DNA of 64,000 bases from Stackebrandtia albiflava (lineage in GTDB: Bacteria > Actinomycetota > Actinomycetes > Mycobacteriales > Micromonosporaceae), in the NCBI RefSeq assembly GCF_007994225.1, contig NZ_VLLL01000006.1, positions 1,364,001 to 1,428,000 on the forward strand, given 5' to 3'. The first letter of the stretch is position 1. Every line of letters begins with the position of its first letter. This document shows positions 28,338 to 37,096 of this stretch, one piece after another. The notes below the pieces were generated by a model, which was not told the origin of the DNA, searched no databases, and worked only from the letters and a program-made list of their open reading frames with translations. A program made the translations under genes and the position numbers.

Positions 28338-29426
28338 TCAGGACGACGCGCCCACCGAGGCGTCGGTGCGTCCGGCCGACGCCCCCCGCCGCATCGTGAT
28401 GAATCCGGCCGCCGCGAGGCCGGCGCCGATCCCCAGCGCCAACAGGGTCGTCACCCTGGCCACCTCACCCGGCCACGGGGTCGGCACCACGGCGCTGGTG
28501 AAACATCCGAACCTGGTCGCACCGGCCAACAACGCCATCGCCGCGCCCGCGACCGCCAGACCGAGATCCGCACCGGATCCCCGCCGCCACGCGTATCCGG
28601 CCGCGACCACTCCCGCGAGCCCGGCCAGGGCCGGCCACGCCTGCGCGGACACCAGTTGCCACAGCCAGGATCCCTCCGCGTCCGCGCTCACCACCGCGCG
28701 CCCCGCCGTGTCGAACAGGACCGCGACACCCGCCACGGCCGACCCGGCCGCCGCCACCCACCACGATCCCGGATGCCGGCTCACGGCGACACCGGCGGCG
28801 GCGGTCGCCGCGGCCAGTAGGAGCGCACCCGCCAGCCAGCTCGGCGTCTGCGGTGGTGCCAGCCAGTCCACCGTTCCGGTGACGGCGTGCAGCCGGATTC
28901 CGGTGCGCAACGGGATCGTCCACTCCATGACCCGGTGGTCGCGCGCCGGGTCGGCGACCACGGCCGGAGGCGGTGACTCGCTCATCCAGTGCGCGCGGTG
29001 GTCGTACCAGCGGAGCCGCGGCTCGTCGCCCGCCTTCACCCACTGTGGAGCCTGTGCGGCCGACGCCCACTCGGGTACCGGTTCGGCGTCGTCGGCCTGT
29101 TGATTCAGGTATGCGGCGGGCGACATCCGGTTGACATACAGCCCGTCCGGGCGAAGCTCGGCGTAGGGTTCACCCGCGTAACCGAGCACCTCGACGGTGA
29201 CCGTCGTGGTGCTGATCTCCAGCCGGGCGCCCTTCTCGACCGTCCGCACCGTCACCCCCGGGATGTCCGGTACCCCGGTGACCGTGACGACGTAGTCGGA
29301 CTCGGTCAACACCGACGGTCCGTGCGCCGCGGCCGTAGCGGGCCACAGCGACACGAGGACGAACACCGTGGCGAGGAGCACGGCCGGGACTCCCCCGAAG
29401 GGCCTCCCGACCGTGCCGTGCCGCAT
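28338..29426 (-). CDS. Exported multi-pass membrane protein, unknown; possible copper-linked
   Basis: A 362-residue protein. The N-terminus is a signal peptide (PAVLLATVFVLVSLWPATAAA) with likely cleavage before HGPSV, so the mature chain would begin with His. About 160 residues of extracytoplasmic sequence follow, containing WYDHRAHWM. The C-terminal half has about five membrane segments. I recognise no named family. It starts nine bases after the DsbA-like gene in an operon headed by an ECF sigma gene. The mature His start is shared with the CopC- and YcnI-type proteins encoded divergently. Confidence 0.8.
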   Translation of the reverse strand: MRHGTVGRPFGGVPAVLLATVFVLVSLWPATAAAHGPSVLTESDYVVTVTGVPDIPGVTVRTVEKGARLEISTTTVTVEVLGYAGEPYAELRPDGLYVNRMSPAAYLNQQADDAEPVPEWASAAQAPQWVKAGDEPRLRWYDHRAHWMSESPPPAVVADPARDHRVMEWTIPLRTGIRLHAVTGTVDWLAPPQTPSWLAGALLLAAATAAAGVAVSRHPGSWWVAAAGSAVAGVAVLFDTAGRAVVSADAEGSWLWQLVSAQAWPALAGLAGVVAAGYAWRRGSGADLGLAVAGAAMALLAGATRFGCFTSAVVPTPWPGEVARVTTLLALGIGAGLAAAGFITMRRGASAGRTDASVGASS

Positions 29427-29435
29427 GTGTGTACC

Positions 29436-30236
29436 TCAGTCCTGAGTGGTTCCCTCGGAGGCGGACTCGCTCGGCGAAGACGACTCGTCCACGCCCGCCT
29501 CGGCGAGCTTCGCCGACAATGTGGTACGGAGCTTCTCGATCACGGCGTCGAGGCCCTGACCCGCCGGTACCTCGATCTGTTCCCCGTCGACGAACACCGT
29601 CGGTGTCCCGGTGACGCCGTCGGCGGAGGCGGTGTCGGTGGCGTCCTGCACCCAGCCCCGGTAGGTCTTGTCCTTCACACAGGACTCGAACGACGAGCCC
29701 AGGCCGATCTCCTCACCGAGCGCGATCAGCTCCTCGTCGTCCAGGCCGGGGGTCTGCTCCTCCGGCTGATTGGTGAACAACGTGTCGGCGTACTCGACGA
29801 ACTTGCCGTCGTCGGCGGCACACACGGCCGCGGCCGCCGAGCGGGTCGAGTAACGGGTGCCCTGTGACGCGCCGTCCAGGATCGCGATCGGGTGGACGTT
29901 CAGCGTGATACGGCCTTCCTCGGCCATCTGCTTGAGCTCACCGCCGACCTCCTCGTCGAACAGGCCGCAGATGGGACACATGAAGTCCTCGTAGAGGTCC
30001 ACGGTGACCGGACCGTCCCCCACGACGATCGCGCCGGACTCGGTGTGCTGCGCCTGCGGCGGTACGACCTCCTCGGACTGGTTGAGGTACAGGCCGACGC
30101 CGATCAGACCGAGGATCACCACCACGACCCCCACGATCGCGCTTCCCATGATGAGCTGCCTGCGCCTCTGCTCACGTTCCCGCTGTTCCCGCATCACGCG
30201 TGCGGCCTGTTGCTTCTTGTCGTAGCGTTTCGCCAT
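29436..30236 (-). CDS. DsbA-like thioredoxin-fold protein, membrane anchored
   Basis: A 266-residue protein. A Lys/Arg/Gln-rich cytoplasmic start (residues 1-28) leads into one membrane helix (about 29-50). The extracytoplasmic domain follows. Its active site CPIC lies in LYEDFMCPICGLFDEEV, and the cis-Pro loop is VTGTPTVFVDGEQI. It ends in a Ser/Glu-rich tail. This is the actinobacterial DsbA/MdbA-like layout for oxidising or isomerising disulfides in exported proteins. It lies 12 bp after the MauE-like gene, and MauE proteins resemble membrane redox partners. Confidence 0.93.
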   Translation of the reverse strand: MAKRYDKKQQAARVMREQREREQRRRQLIMGSAIVGVVVVILGLIGVGLYLNQSEEVVPPQAQHTESGAIVVGDGPVTVDLYEDFMCPICGLFDEEVGGELKQMAEEGRITLNVHPIAILDGASQGTRYSTRSAAAAVCAADDGKFVEYADTLFTNQPEEQTPGLDDEELIALGEEIGLGSSFESCVKDKTYRGWVQDATDTASADGVTGTPTVFVDGEQIEVPAGQGLDAVIEKLRTTLSAKLAEAGVDESSSPSESASEGTTQD

Positions 30237-30248
30237 GTAAGTCGGATC

Positions 30249-30755
30249 TCACTTCGTCTTGAAAAGGATGCGGTCGGCGGAGAACGGCGTCCGGGGACGC
30301 CAGACGAGCAGGCCGGTCAACGCCAACAGACCGATGTCGCGCAGGATCTCCGCCAGATACTGGGGTTTCTCCCCCTCGCCGAGCTGCCCACCTCCACCGA
30401 AGCAGCCGCAGTCGATCTGTAGGCCCCTCGCCCACGCGGAACCGATGCCGACGATGAACGCCACCAACAGCAGCGCGGACACGACGGCGGCCGGTTGCGT
30501 CGCCAGGCCGGCGATCAGCAACAGCCCGATGCCGACCTCCACCAGCGGCAGCACGATGCCGACGAACTCGGCCAGCGAGTTCGGCAGCAGTTCGTACACC
30601 TGCACCGCGCGAATGGAGGAACGCAGGTCGGACACCTTCAGGCCACCGGCGACGAGCCATACGCCGCCGACGATCAGCCGGGCCGCCAGGCCCACCCACG
30701 GGACGGTCCGGTCCAGCAGCGACTCACCCGTCGCCGCTTCCATGGTCTTGCTCAT
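30249..30755 (-). CDS. MauE/DoxX-family redox-associated membrane protein
   Basis: A 168-residue protein with four membrane helices: LAARLIVGGVWLVAGGLKVSD, FVGIVLPLVEVGIGLLLIAGL, VSALLLVAFIVGIGSAWARGL and the final IGLLALTGLLVW. The third is followed by DCGCFGGGG, the Cys-x-Cys loop typical of MauE-type proteins that pair with thioredoxin-fold partners. It stands directly before the DsbA-like gene and 39 bp after the ECF sigma gene, so all are probably in one operon. Confidence 0.9.
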   Translation of the reverse strand: MSKTMEAATGESLLDRTVPWVGLAARLIVGGVWLVAGGLKVSDLRSSIRAVQVYELLPNSLAEFVGIVLPLVEVGIGLLLIAGLATQPAAVVSALLLVAFIVGIGSAWARGLQIDCGCFGGGGQLGEGEKPQYLAEILRDIGLLALTGLLVWRPRTPFSADRILFKTK

Positions 30756-30794
30756 GGTTGATTAGTCGCCTCTCATCACCGAATGGTTCCGGTA

Positions 30795-31334
30795 TCACAC
30801 GGTAGCGGTACGACTCCAGGCGGCGATCAGGTCATCACGTGCTCGGGCGACCCGCGACCGGATCGTGCCGATCGCCACCCTCTCCACCTCGGCGGCCTCC
30901 GCGTAAGACAGTCCCACGACCTGGGTGAGTACGAAGGCGGCGCGCCGTTCCGCCGGCAGTCTCGCCAGCAGATCCGTCACGGCGAGCAGTTCGTCGGTCG
31001 GGGGGGTGTCGGTGGGGCGCGGCTGCGCGTGGACGCGCGCGTCCAGCCGGCGTCGCCGGGTGAGGGTGCGGATGTGGTCGGCGCACGTGCGGCGGCCGAT
31101 GCCCAGTAGCCACGTGCGGACGGTGGAGCGGCCGGCGAACTGCGGCAGGGCCTTCAGCGCCCGCAGGTACGTCTCCTGGGTGAGGTCGTCGGCCGACTGC
31201 CGATCGATGAGCGCGGCACACAGTCGCCACACGTCCTGTTGGGTGGCGCGCACGAATGCCGCCACTGCCACCGGATCGCCGTCGCGAGCCGCCAAGGCGA
31301 GCCGGGTCGCCTCGTCCTCGGGTGCGGGCTCCAC
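30795..31334 (-). CDS. ECF RNA polymerase sigma factor (SigC-like)
   Basis: A 179-residue ECF sigma factor. Region 2 is ALIDRQSADDLTQETYLRALKALPQF with TVRTWLLGIGRRTCADHIR, and region 4 is LPAERRAAFVLTQVVGLSYAEAAEV then VAIGTIRSRVARARDDL. It heads a likely operon with MauE-like, DsbA-like and membrane-protein genes, and is divergent from a zinc-finger gene followed by copper genes. Mycobacterial SigC is linked to copper, which fits the setting, but orthology is inferred. Confidence 0.93.
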   Translation of the reverse strand: MEPAPEDEATRLALAARDGDPVAVAAFVRATQQDVWRLCAALIDRQSADDLTQETYLRALKALPQFAGRSTVRTWLLGIGRRTCADHIRTLTRRRRLDARVHAQPRPTDTPPTDELLAVTDLLARLPAERRAAFVLTQVVGLSYAEAAEVERVAIGTIRSRVARARDDLIAAWSRTATV

Positions 31335-31469
31335 GGGCGAAACCTTACGGGGAGCGAAGCGGTGAATGCCATGTGGTCAAATGTCGATACGTAGAGTCAA
31401 CGGGTGATCACATGCGGTGAATCGGCACGGTTCGGGAACTTTCCGGCCGTTGCGCGCGACCACCTTCAC

Positions 31470-32105
31470 ATGACGTGTGCCAAAGCCCGCGCCGCCGTGT
31501 CGGCCCTTCTCGACGGCGAGTCCGTCGACGACCGCCCCGCGGTGTCGGCGCACCTGGCCGCCTGCCCGGACTGCGTCGGCTGGCGTGCCCGCGCCGAGAC
31601 CGTCGGACTGCGGATGCGTGGCGCGTTCGACGACGTGCCCGACCTGACCACCGCCGTCCTGTCGGCCGCGACGGAGCGGGAACGGCGGGACGCCGTCCGC
31701 CGCCGCGCCCAGGTCGCCGGCCGCCGCCGCGTCCTGCGGTGGGCCGTCGGCGTGGCCGCGGTCGTGCAACTCACCCTGGCGATACCGGCGCTGCTCACCG
31801 CCGCCGGGGTCACCGACCTGGCCGCGGTGCACACCAGCCGGGAGATGGCGTCGTTCGACATCGCGGTGGCGGTGGGATTCCTGCTCGCCGCCGTGCGCCC
31901 GGAACGCGCGCGCGCCTTCGTCCCGGTGGCCGTCGTCCTGGCGGCCTGTCTCGGCATGACCAGCATGCTCGACGTCGCCTCCGGGCTGACCGGGATCGTC
32001 GACGAGGCGGGACACCTGGTCGCGCTCGTGCAGGCCGGTCTACTGTGGGCGTTGGGTAGGGTACCGGTCGACACCTCCACCTCCACGAGACCGGTGACCA
32101 CATGA
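31470..32105 (+). CDS. Zinc-finger (zf-HC2) membrane anti-sigma-like protein
   Basis: A 211-residue protein. Residues 1-40 (MTCAKARAAVSALLDGESVD, then HLAACPDC) form a zf-HC2 finger like those of anti-sigma factors. The remainder has about four hydrophobic segments (VAAVVQLTLAIPALLTAAGV, FDIAVAVGFLLAAV, FVPVAVVLAACLGM, HLVALVQAGLLWAL). It is divergent from the ECF sigma gene, 135 bp away, and its TGA overlaps the CopC-CopD ATG (ATGA at 32102-32105). ATG 31470 is used because the finger starts there, although no ribosome site is evident; an upstream frame to 31404 is unlikely. Confidence 0.85.
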   Translation: MTCAKARAAVSALLDGESVDDRPAVSAHLAACPDCVGWRARAETVGLRMRGAFDDVPDLTTAVLSAATERERRDAVRRRAQVAGRRRVLRWAVGVAAVVQLTLAIPALLTAAGVTDLAAVHTSREMASFDIAVAVGFLLAAVRPERARAFVPVAVVLAACLGMTSMLDVASGLTGIVDEAGHLVALVQAGLLWALGRVPVDTSTSTRPVTT

Positions 32106-33766
32106 CGCCCACACCCGTCGTCCGTGCCCGTACCCTCCTACCGCTGTCGCTGCTGACCGGCCTGCTGCTGGTCCTGCTGGCCGGCACCCCCGCCCACGCC
32201 CACGCCACCGTGGTCTCGACCAGTCCGGCCGCGGACGAGATCGTCGCCACCGCGCCCTCCGAGATCGTCGTCGAGTTCAGCGAGCAGGTCTCCGTGGTCG
32301 CCGCCGAGACCGGCGTCATCGCGCCGGACGGTGAACGCGCCGACGCCGAACCCGCCCGTTCCGAGGGCAACGTGCTCACCTACCGGTTGCGCGACGACCT
32401 GCCCCGGGGCACCTACCTGGTCAGCTATCGCGTGATCTCCGCCGACGGCCACCCGGTCCCCGGCGGTTACACCTTCTCCATCGGGGAGCGCTCCGCCACC
32501 CCCGACTCCGACGCGCTCGACGTCGAGGCCGACCCACTGGTGGGCGCCCTGGTCCTCGTGAACCGGTACCTCGGGTACGCCGGACTCGCCCTCGTCCTCG
32601 GTCCCGGGCTGCTGCTGGTCGCCGCGCGAGGCCGCGGCTCCGCCTTCCCACCGCCACGCGGCCCCCGTCTGCTGGCCACCACCGGACTCGCCACCGTCGC
32701 CGTCACCGCGGTGATCGGCCTGTACCTGCAGGCCCCCTACACCGCGGGCGCCGGACTGTTCGACGTCTCGGGCGACGACATCGGCATGGTCGTGCAGTCC
32801 CGGTACGGCGTGGCCGCGATGGCCAGGCTGTTGGCCGTGCTCATCGCGATACCACTGCTGTACCGGGCGATACGGCCCGACGCCGGAACCGCCGACCGGG
32901 TCCTGCCCGGGTTCGCGGCGGTGGCCATGGCACTCACCTGGCCGATGTCGGGGCACGCCACCACCTCGCCCGCGCCACCGCTGACCGTCCTCACCGACAC
33001 CGTTCACGTCGCCGCCATGGGCATGTGGGTCGGCGGCCTGGTCACGATGGCCGTCTACCTGTTCCGGCGACACCGCCTGCGGGAACTGGAAGACTTCCTG
33101 CCGAAGTGGTCGATCTGGGCGACCTGGCTGGTCGCCGCGCTGGCGGTCGCGGGGGTGGCCCAGGCGGTCATCGAGATCGGTACCGTCACCGCGCTCCTGG
33201 ACACCGACTACGGGCGGCTGGTCCTCGTCAAGGTCGGGCTGTTCGCCGTGCTGCTGGCGGCGGCCTTCCTCGCCCGCCGTACCGTCGCCCGCGCCGAGCA
33301 CTCCGACACGACCACGCGGATCCGGCGGCTCGTCACCGTGGAACTCGCCGTCGCGGCCGTGATCCTGGCGTGCAGCGCACTGCTGGTGCAGACAGTGCCC
33401 GCGCGGGTCGCGGCCGAGACGGGCGAGGGGGTCACCGACGAGGGCCGGTTGTACTCGGTCAAGTTGACCGACGAACTCTTCACCCTCCAGTTCGAGATCG
33501 AACCGGTCGCCGTGGGGGACAACACCGCGCACCTGTACCTGTTCACGCCGGAGGGCGAGCCCCTGGAACCGTTGGAGTGGTCGGCGACGTACGGCCGACT
33601 CGACGCCGACATCGCCCCCGTGGGCATCGGGCTCGCGCTGCTGTCGCCCAACCACGTGCAGGCCGACGTCGCGCTGCCCACCGCCGGACAGTGGGAGTTC
33701 ACCTTCACCATCCGGGTCGGTGAACTGGACCGGGCGACCGTGAGCACGGTCGTCACCGTCATGTAA
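32102..33766 (+). CDS. CopC-CopD fusion copper protein
   Basis: A 554-residue protein. A signal peptide ends at PAHA, so the mature chain starts HATVV, the His of the CopC copper site. The CopC domain spans about residues 35-130, with STSPAADEIVATAPSEIVVEFSEQV and the later ISADGHPVPGGYTFSI motif carrying the Asp-x-His. About eight membrane helices of the CopD type follow. A C-terminal exported beta-sandwich region from about 440 completes it. It likely binds and imports or buffers copper. Translationally coupled to the zinc-finger gene. Confidence 0.93.
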   Translation: MTPTPVVRARTLLPLSLLTGLLLVLLAGTPAHAHATVVSTSPAADEIVATAPSEIVVEFSEQVSVVAAETGVIAPDGERADAEPARSEGNVLTYRLRDDLPRGTYLVSYRVISADGHPVPGGYTFSIGERSATPDSDALDVEADPLVGALVLVNRYLGYAGLALVLGPGLLLVAARGRGSAFPPPRGPRLLATTGLATVAVTAVIGLYLQAPYTAGAGLFDVSGDDIGMVVQSRYGVAAMARLLAVLIAIPLLYRAIRPDAGTADRVLPGFAAVAMALTWPMSGHATTSPAPPLTVLTDTVHVAAMGMWVGGLVTMAVYLFRRHRLRELEDFLPKWSIWATWLVAALAVAGVAQAVIEIGTVTALLDTDYGRLVLVKVGLFAVLLAAAFLARRTVARAEHSDTTTRIRRLVTVELAVAAVILACSALLVQTVPARVAAETGEGVTDEGRLYSVKLTDELFTLQFEIEPVAVGDNTAHLYLFTPEGEPLEPLEWSATYGRLDADIAPVGIGLALLSPNHVQADVALPTAGQWEFTFTIRVGELDRATVSTVVTVM

Positions 33767-33779
33767 GGAGAGAATCCCG

Positions 33780-34502
33780 ATGTCAACCCCGATCCGCCGC
33801 CTGGCAGCCGTGCTCGCCGGCGCCGCCGTCGGCGTGCTGGCCTTCGCCGGCCCGGCCGCCGCGCACGTCACGGTCGACCCCGGTGAGGCCGAGGCCGGCG
33901 GCTATGCCCGTCTCGACTTCCGGGTACCGAACGAGTCCGACGAGGCGGCCACCGTCCGGCTGGAGGTCAACCTTCCCGAGGACGCGCCACTGGCATCGGT
34001 GCGGACCCTGCCGGTTCCCGGTTGGACCGCGGAGATGGAGGTGCGTGAGCTGGACGAACCGGTGGACCTGCACGGACGGCAGATCACCGAGGCGGTGTCG
34101 AAGATCACCTGGACGGCCGACGACGACGCCGGCATCGACCCGGGTGAGTTCGGCGAGTTCGGGGTGAGCGTCGGCCCGCTGCCCGACTCGGGAGTGCTGA
34201 TCTTCAAGGTGATCCAGGTCTACTCGGACGGCGAGGAGTCGGCGTGGATCGACGAACCGACCACCGACGGCAGTGAACCGCCGGGTCCCGCGCCGGTGTT
34301 GACGATCGTGCCCGGCGACGGCGACGGCGACGGTCACGGTGACGACGCCGCGGCGGACGAGGGCGAGACCGACGCGGAGACGGCGGCCGACGCCGAGGAC
34401 GACGGTGGGACGGTTCCGTTGGTGCTGTCGATCGCCGCGGCCGTGGTGTCGGTGGTGGCACTGGTGTTGGCCGGCCTCGCCTGGCGGCGACGCGACACGT
34501 GA
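33780..34502 (+). CDS. YcnI-family copper-binding membrane protein
   Basis: A 240-residue protein. The signal peptide ends PAAA with the mature start HVTVDPGEAEAGGYARLDFRVPNE, the DUF1775/YcnI signature with an N-terminal His that binds Cu(II). An acidic Gly/Asp/Glu-rich linker precedes a C-terminal membrane helix (VVSVVALVLAGLAW) and a short RRRDT tail. AAGGAG lies before ATG 33780, 13 bp after the CopC-CopD stop. It closes the operon, with two strong hairpins beyond it. Confidence 0.93.
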   Translation: MSTPIRRLAAVLAGAAVGVLAFAGPAAAHVTVDPGEAEAGGYARLDFRVPNESDEAATVRLEVNLPEDAPLASVRTLPVPGWTAEMEVRELDEPVDLHGRQITEAVSKITWTADDDAGIDPGEFGEFGVSVGPLPDSGVLIFKVIQVYSDGEESAWIDEPTTDGSEPPGPAPVLTIVPGDGDGDGHGDDAAADEGETDAETAADAEDDGGTVPLVLSIAAAVVSVVALVLAGLAWRRRDT

Positions 34503-34511
34503 CGGGTCGAC

Positions 34512-34544
34512 CCTGGTGGCCGCTGAGGGAGAGCGGCCACCAGG
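34512..34544 (+). terminator. Strong hairpin after the copper operon
   Basis: CCTGGTGGCCGCT (34512-34524) pairs perfectly over 13 bp with AGCGGCCACCAGG (34532-34544) round a 7-nt loop. It begins ten bases after the YcnI gene stop codon. Confidence 0.85.
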
Positions 34545-34561
34545 ATTCGGGGGGAGAGACC

Positions 34562-34597
34562 GGCGGCCCCCTCAAGGCCAGGAATGAGGGGGCCGCC
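34562..34597. terminator. Second hairpin in tandem
   Basis: GGCGGCCCCCTC (34562-34573) pairs perfectly with GAGGGGGCCGCC (34586-34597) round a 12-nt loop, 17 bases after the first hairpin. Confidence 0.75.
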
Positions 34598-34894
34598 GAA
34601 AGGCCGTGTCCGTGCCGGGTCAGTTGCCCCACTTCCGGCACGGGACGACCTGATGGGGAGGAAACGCGGTCGGGCGGGACTCCAGATGCACCCCCAGTGG
34701 TCGACGGCATGTGCGGTAACCGGTACGCGCGGCGAGACGGGTGGTCGTCGGGAGGAACCCCCGCCTCGGCCGCGGCGTTGTGATCACCTTATGACGCTGT
34801 GAGCAGGGTCGTCAGTCGAGAATCCGACAAAACCACACATATGAATGTCTACTGTCCCCCCGCCGAGCGGAGCCGCCCCGCCCGGGCCGGTGCG

Positions 34895-34900
34895 TACAAT
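34895..34900 (+). promoter_or_regulatory. Candidate -10 element of the HelD-type gene
   Basis: TACAAT, preceded by TGCG (extended-like), lies 39 bp before the GTG start. I see no good -35 hexamer 17 bp upstream. Confidence 0.4.
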
Positions 34901-34939
34901 TGATCGCTCGCCCGCAGCCCGAAAGCCATAGGAGTCCGT

Positions 34940-37096
34940 GTGTCTGGAGACGACCGTCAGCTCAGTGTCCGCGACACCGAGATGGCCGCCGAGCAGCGGC
35001 ACGTCGACGTGGTGTACCGGCGGCTGGCGGAGTTGCGAGACGCCGCCGCGGGCGCGCAGCGGGCCGGTTACGGGCACCGCGAGGCCACGGTGCCCGGCGC
35101 CCAGTTCGAGCGCGACGTGTTCGTCTACAACGCCGCCAAACGCATCGCCGACATCGACGCCCAGCACGAGGGCCTGGTGTTCGGGCGGTTGGACCTGCGG
35201 GACTCCGGGGACGCCGATCGGGTGGACGCCGACGAGCGGCCGCCGGCCGCCGCACCGAAGGACGTCGCCGAGGGCGAGGTGAAGGTGCGGCACATCGGTC
35301 GGCTGGGGCTCCGTGACTCCGACTACCGGCCGCTGTTGATCGACTGGCGGGCTCCCGCGGCCGCGCCGTTCTATCAGGCCACGGCCGCCGACCCGCAGGG
35401 CGTCATCCGTCGCCGGGTGATCAGGTGCAGCGGTCAACGCGTCACCGACGTCACCGACGACCTGCTCGACCCGACCGAGTCCGGTTACGCCGTCGTGGGC
35501 GACGGCGCTCTCATGGCGGCGCTCACCCGCCGCCGCACCGGGCGGATGCGTGACATCGTGGCGACGATCCAGGCCGAACAGGACGCGGCGATCCGGGCGC
35601 CCGCGCGCGGCGCCACCGTCATCACCGGCGGACCGGGCACCGGCAAGACGGTCGTCGCCCTGCACCGGGCCGCGTACCTGCTGTACTCGGACCGCCGCCG
35701 CTTCGAGGGGGCCGGGATCCTGATCGTCGGCCCGTCCGACGTGTTCATGCGCTACATCGAGCGGGTTCTTCCGTCGCTGGGAGAGGACACCGCCGCGCTG
35801 TACTCGCTCGGCGACCTGTATCCCGGCGTCACCACCGACCGGCGTGACTCCCCGTCGGTCGCGGCGATCAAGGGCGGCCTGCGGATGCGGAAGGTGCTCT
35901 CTCGCGCGGCCCGCCTCGCTCCGGCCGGTGTGCCGACCGAACTCTCCATCGTCTACAAGGGAGAGGTGTTGCGGCTCGCCCGGGAGGAACTGGCGGCGCT
36001 GCGCACCCAGGTGCACGCCAAGGGGATGAAGCCCAACACCGCCAAGCTGGAGGCCGGGCGCGCACTACTGGTCGGCCTGTGGCGCAAGGCCAAGCCGATC
36101 GTGCCGGACCTGGTGCCGGCGGAGTTCTCCCGGGAGCTGGGCGGCCGGAACGAGTTCCTCGCCTTCCTCGACCGCTGGTGGCCGATGCAGAGCCCGGTCG
36201 ACGTGTTGCCGACCCTGGCCGACCGCCGCCGGCTCGCCGAGGCGGCGCAGGGCGCGTTCCACCGTGGAGAACTGGCGGAGTTGGCCGAGTCGTTCGGCAA
36301 GGAGTTCACCGTCTCCGACGTGCCGCTGCTGGACGAACTCGACCAACTGCTCGGCCGCGAACCGAAGCAGCCCACGCGGCAGGTCAAGGAACACCAGGGC
36401 GTCCAGGAGCTGACGACGATCCAGGACCGCATGTTCACCCGCGCCCCCCGCGCGCACCGGGGCGCCGACTACTCCGAGTACGCCCACGTGATCGTCGACG
36501 AGGCGCAGGACCTGTCGCCGATGCAGTGGCGGATGCTGGGCAGGCGCGGCCAGATCGCGGGTTGGACCGTGGTCGGTGACGCGGCGCAGAGCAGTTGGCC
36601 GGATCCGGCCGAATCGGCCGCCGCGCAGCGGGCCGCTCTCGGCCGTGGGCCGCAGCACCGGTTCCACCTGAGCACCAACTACCGCAACTCGGCCGAGATC
36701 TTCGACTACGCGGCGGAGGTGGTGCGGGAGGCCGTACCGGACGCCGACATCCCCGACGCCGTGCGCCGCACCGGTGTGGCACCGCGACTGTTGAAGGTCC
36801 CCGCCGACACGCTCCTCACCGAGACGGCCGCGCAGGCCGGACGCGCCCTGTCCGAAGTCGAGGGTGTCGTCGGTGTGATCGCCGATCCCGACCGGCATTC
36901 CGAACTGGCCGAACGCCTGCCGCAGGACGACCGCGTCATCCTGGTGGGGCCGTTGGAGTCCAAGGGGCTGGAGTACGACGCCGTCGTGGTGTGCGACTTC
37001 CCGGGCCTGGTGGAGAGGTTCACGATCCGGGTCGGTTACGTGGTCCTGACCCGCGCCACCCAGCTGTTGATCCAGGTGGACCCCGACGTCCGCTGA
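34940..37096 (+). CDS. HelD-like RNA polymerase recycling motor ATPase
   Basis: A 718-residue UvrD-like ATPase. The N-terminus is a coiled-coil region (EMAAEQRHVDVVYRRLAELRDAA), as in HelD proteins, which insert it in the RNA polymerase secondary channel. Walker A is ITGGPGTGKTVVALHRAAYLL at about 226-246, Walker B is VIVDEAQDLSPMQWRML, then VVGDAAQSSWP, LSTNYRNSAEIFDYA and the C-terminal LESKGLEYDAVVV. HelD/HelR proteins remove stalled or rifamycin-bound polymerase. GGAG five bases before GTG 34940 sets the start. No rifamycin-associated element was recognised upstream. Confidence 0.92.
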   Translation: MSGDDRQLSVRDTEMAAEQRHVDVVYRRLAELRDAAAGAQRAGYGHREATVPGAQFERDVFVYNAAKRIADIDAQHEGLVFGRLDLRDSGDADRVDADERPPAAAPKDVAEGEVKVRHIGRLGLRDSDYRPLLIDWRAPAAAPFYQATAADPQGVIRRRVIRCSGQRVTDVTDDLLDPTESGYAVVGDGALMAALTRRRTGRMRDIVATIQAEQDAAIRAPARGATVITGGPGTGKTVVALHRAAYLLYSDRRRFEGAGILIVGPSDVFMRYIERVLPSLGEDTAALYSLGDLYPGVTTDRRDSPSVAAIKGGLRMRKVLSRAARLAPAGVPTELSIVYKGEVLRLAREELAALRTQVHAKGMKPNTAKLEAGRALLVGLWRKAKPIVPDLVPAEFSRELGGRNEFLAFLDRWWPMQSPVDVLPTLADRRRLAEAAQGAFHRGELAELAESFGKEFTVSDVPLLDELDQLLGREPKQPTRQVKEHQGVQELTTIQDRMFTRAPRAHRGADYSEYAHVIVDEAQDLSPMQWRMLGRRGQIAGWTVVGDAAQSSWPDPAESAAAQRAALGRGPQHRFHLSTNYRNSAEIFDYAAEVVREAVPDADIPDAVRRTGVAPRLLKVPADTLLTETAAQAGRALSEVEGVVGVIADPDRHSELAERLPQDDRVILVGPLESKGLEYDAVVVCDFPGLVERFTIRVGYVVLTRATQLLIQVDPDVR

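Larger units (their letters stand above)
34503..34939. other. 437-bp intergenic region with two hairpins and a promoter
   Basis: No gene is evident; a frame across the left part gives Gly/Pro/Arg-rich low-quality sequence. It holds the two hairpins listed separately. On the right is a lower-GC stretch at about 34780-34910 with a -10-like TACAAT (34895-34900), which is the likely promoter of the HelD-type gene. Confidence 0.6.

Noticed and set aside
31434-31453. GGGAAC followed by CGTTG as a SigE/SigH-type promoter
   Set aside because: The spacing between the two elements is about eight bases, far shorter than the 16-19 needed.
34780-34939. Rifamycin-associated element upstream of the HelD-type gene
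   Set aside because: I could not find a convincing inverted 19-bp element there, so a rifamycin-specific role is not claimed.
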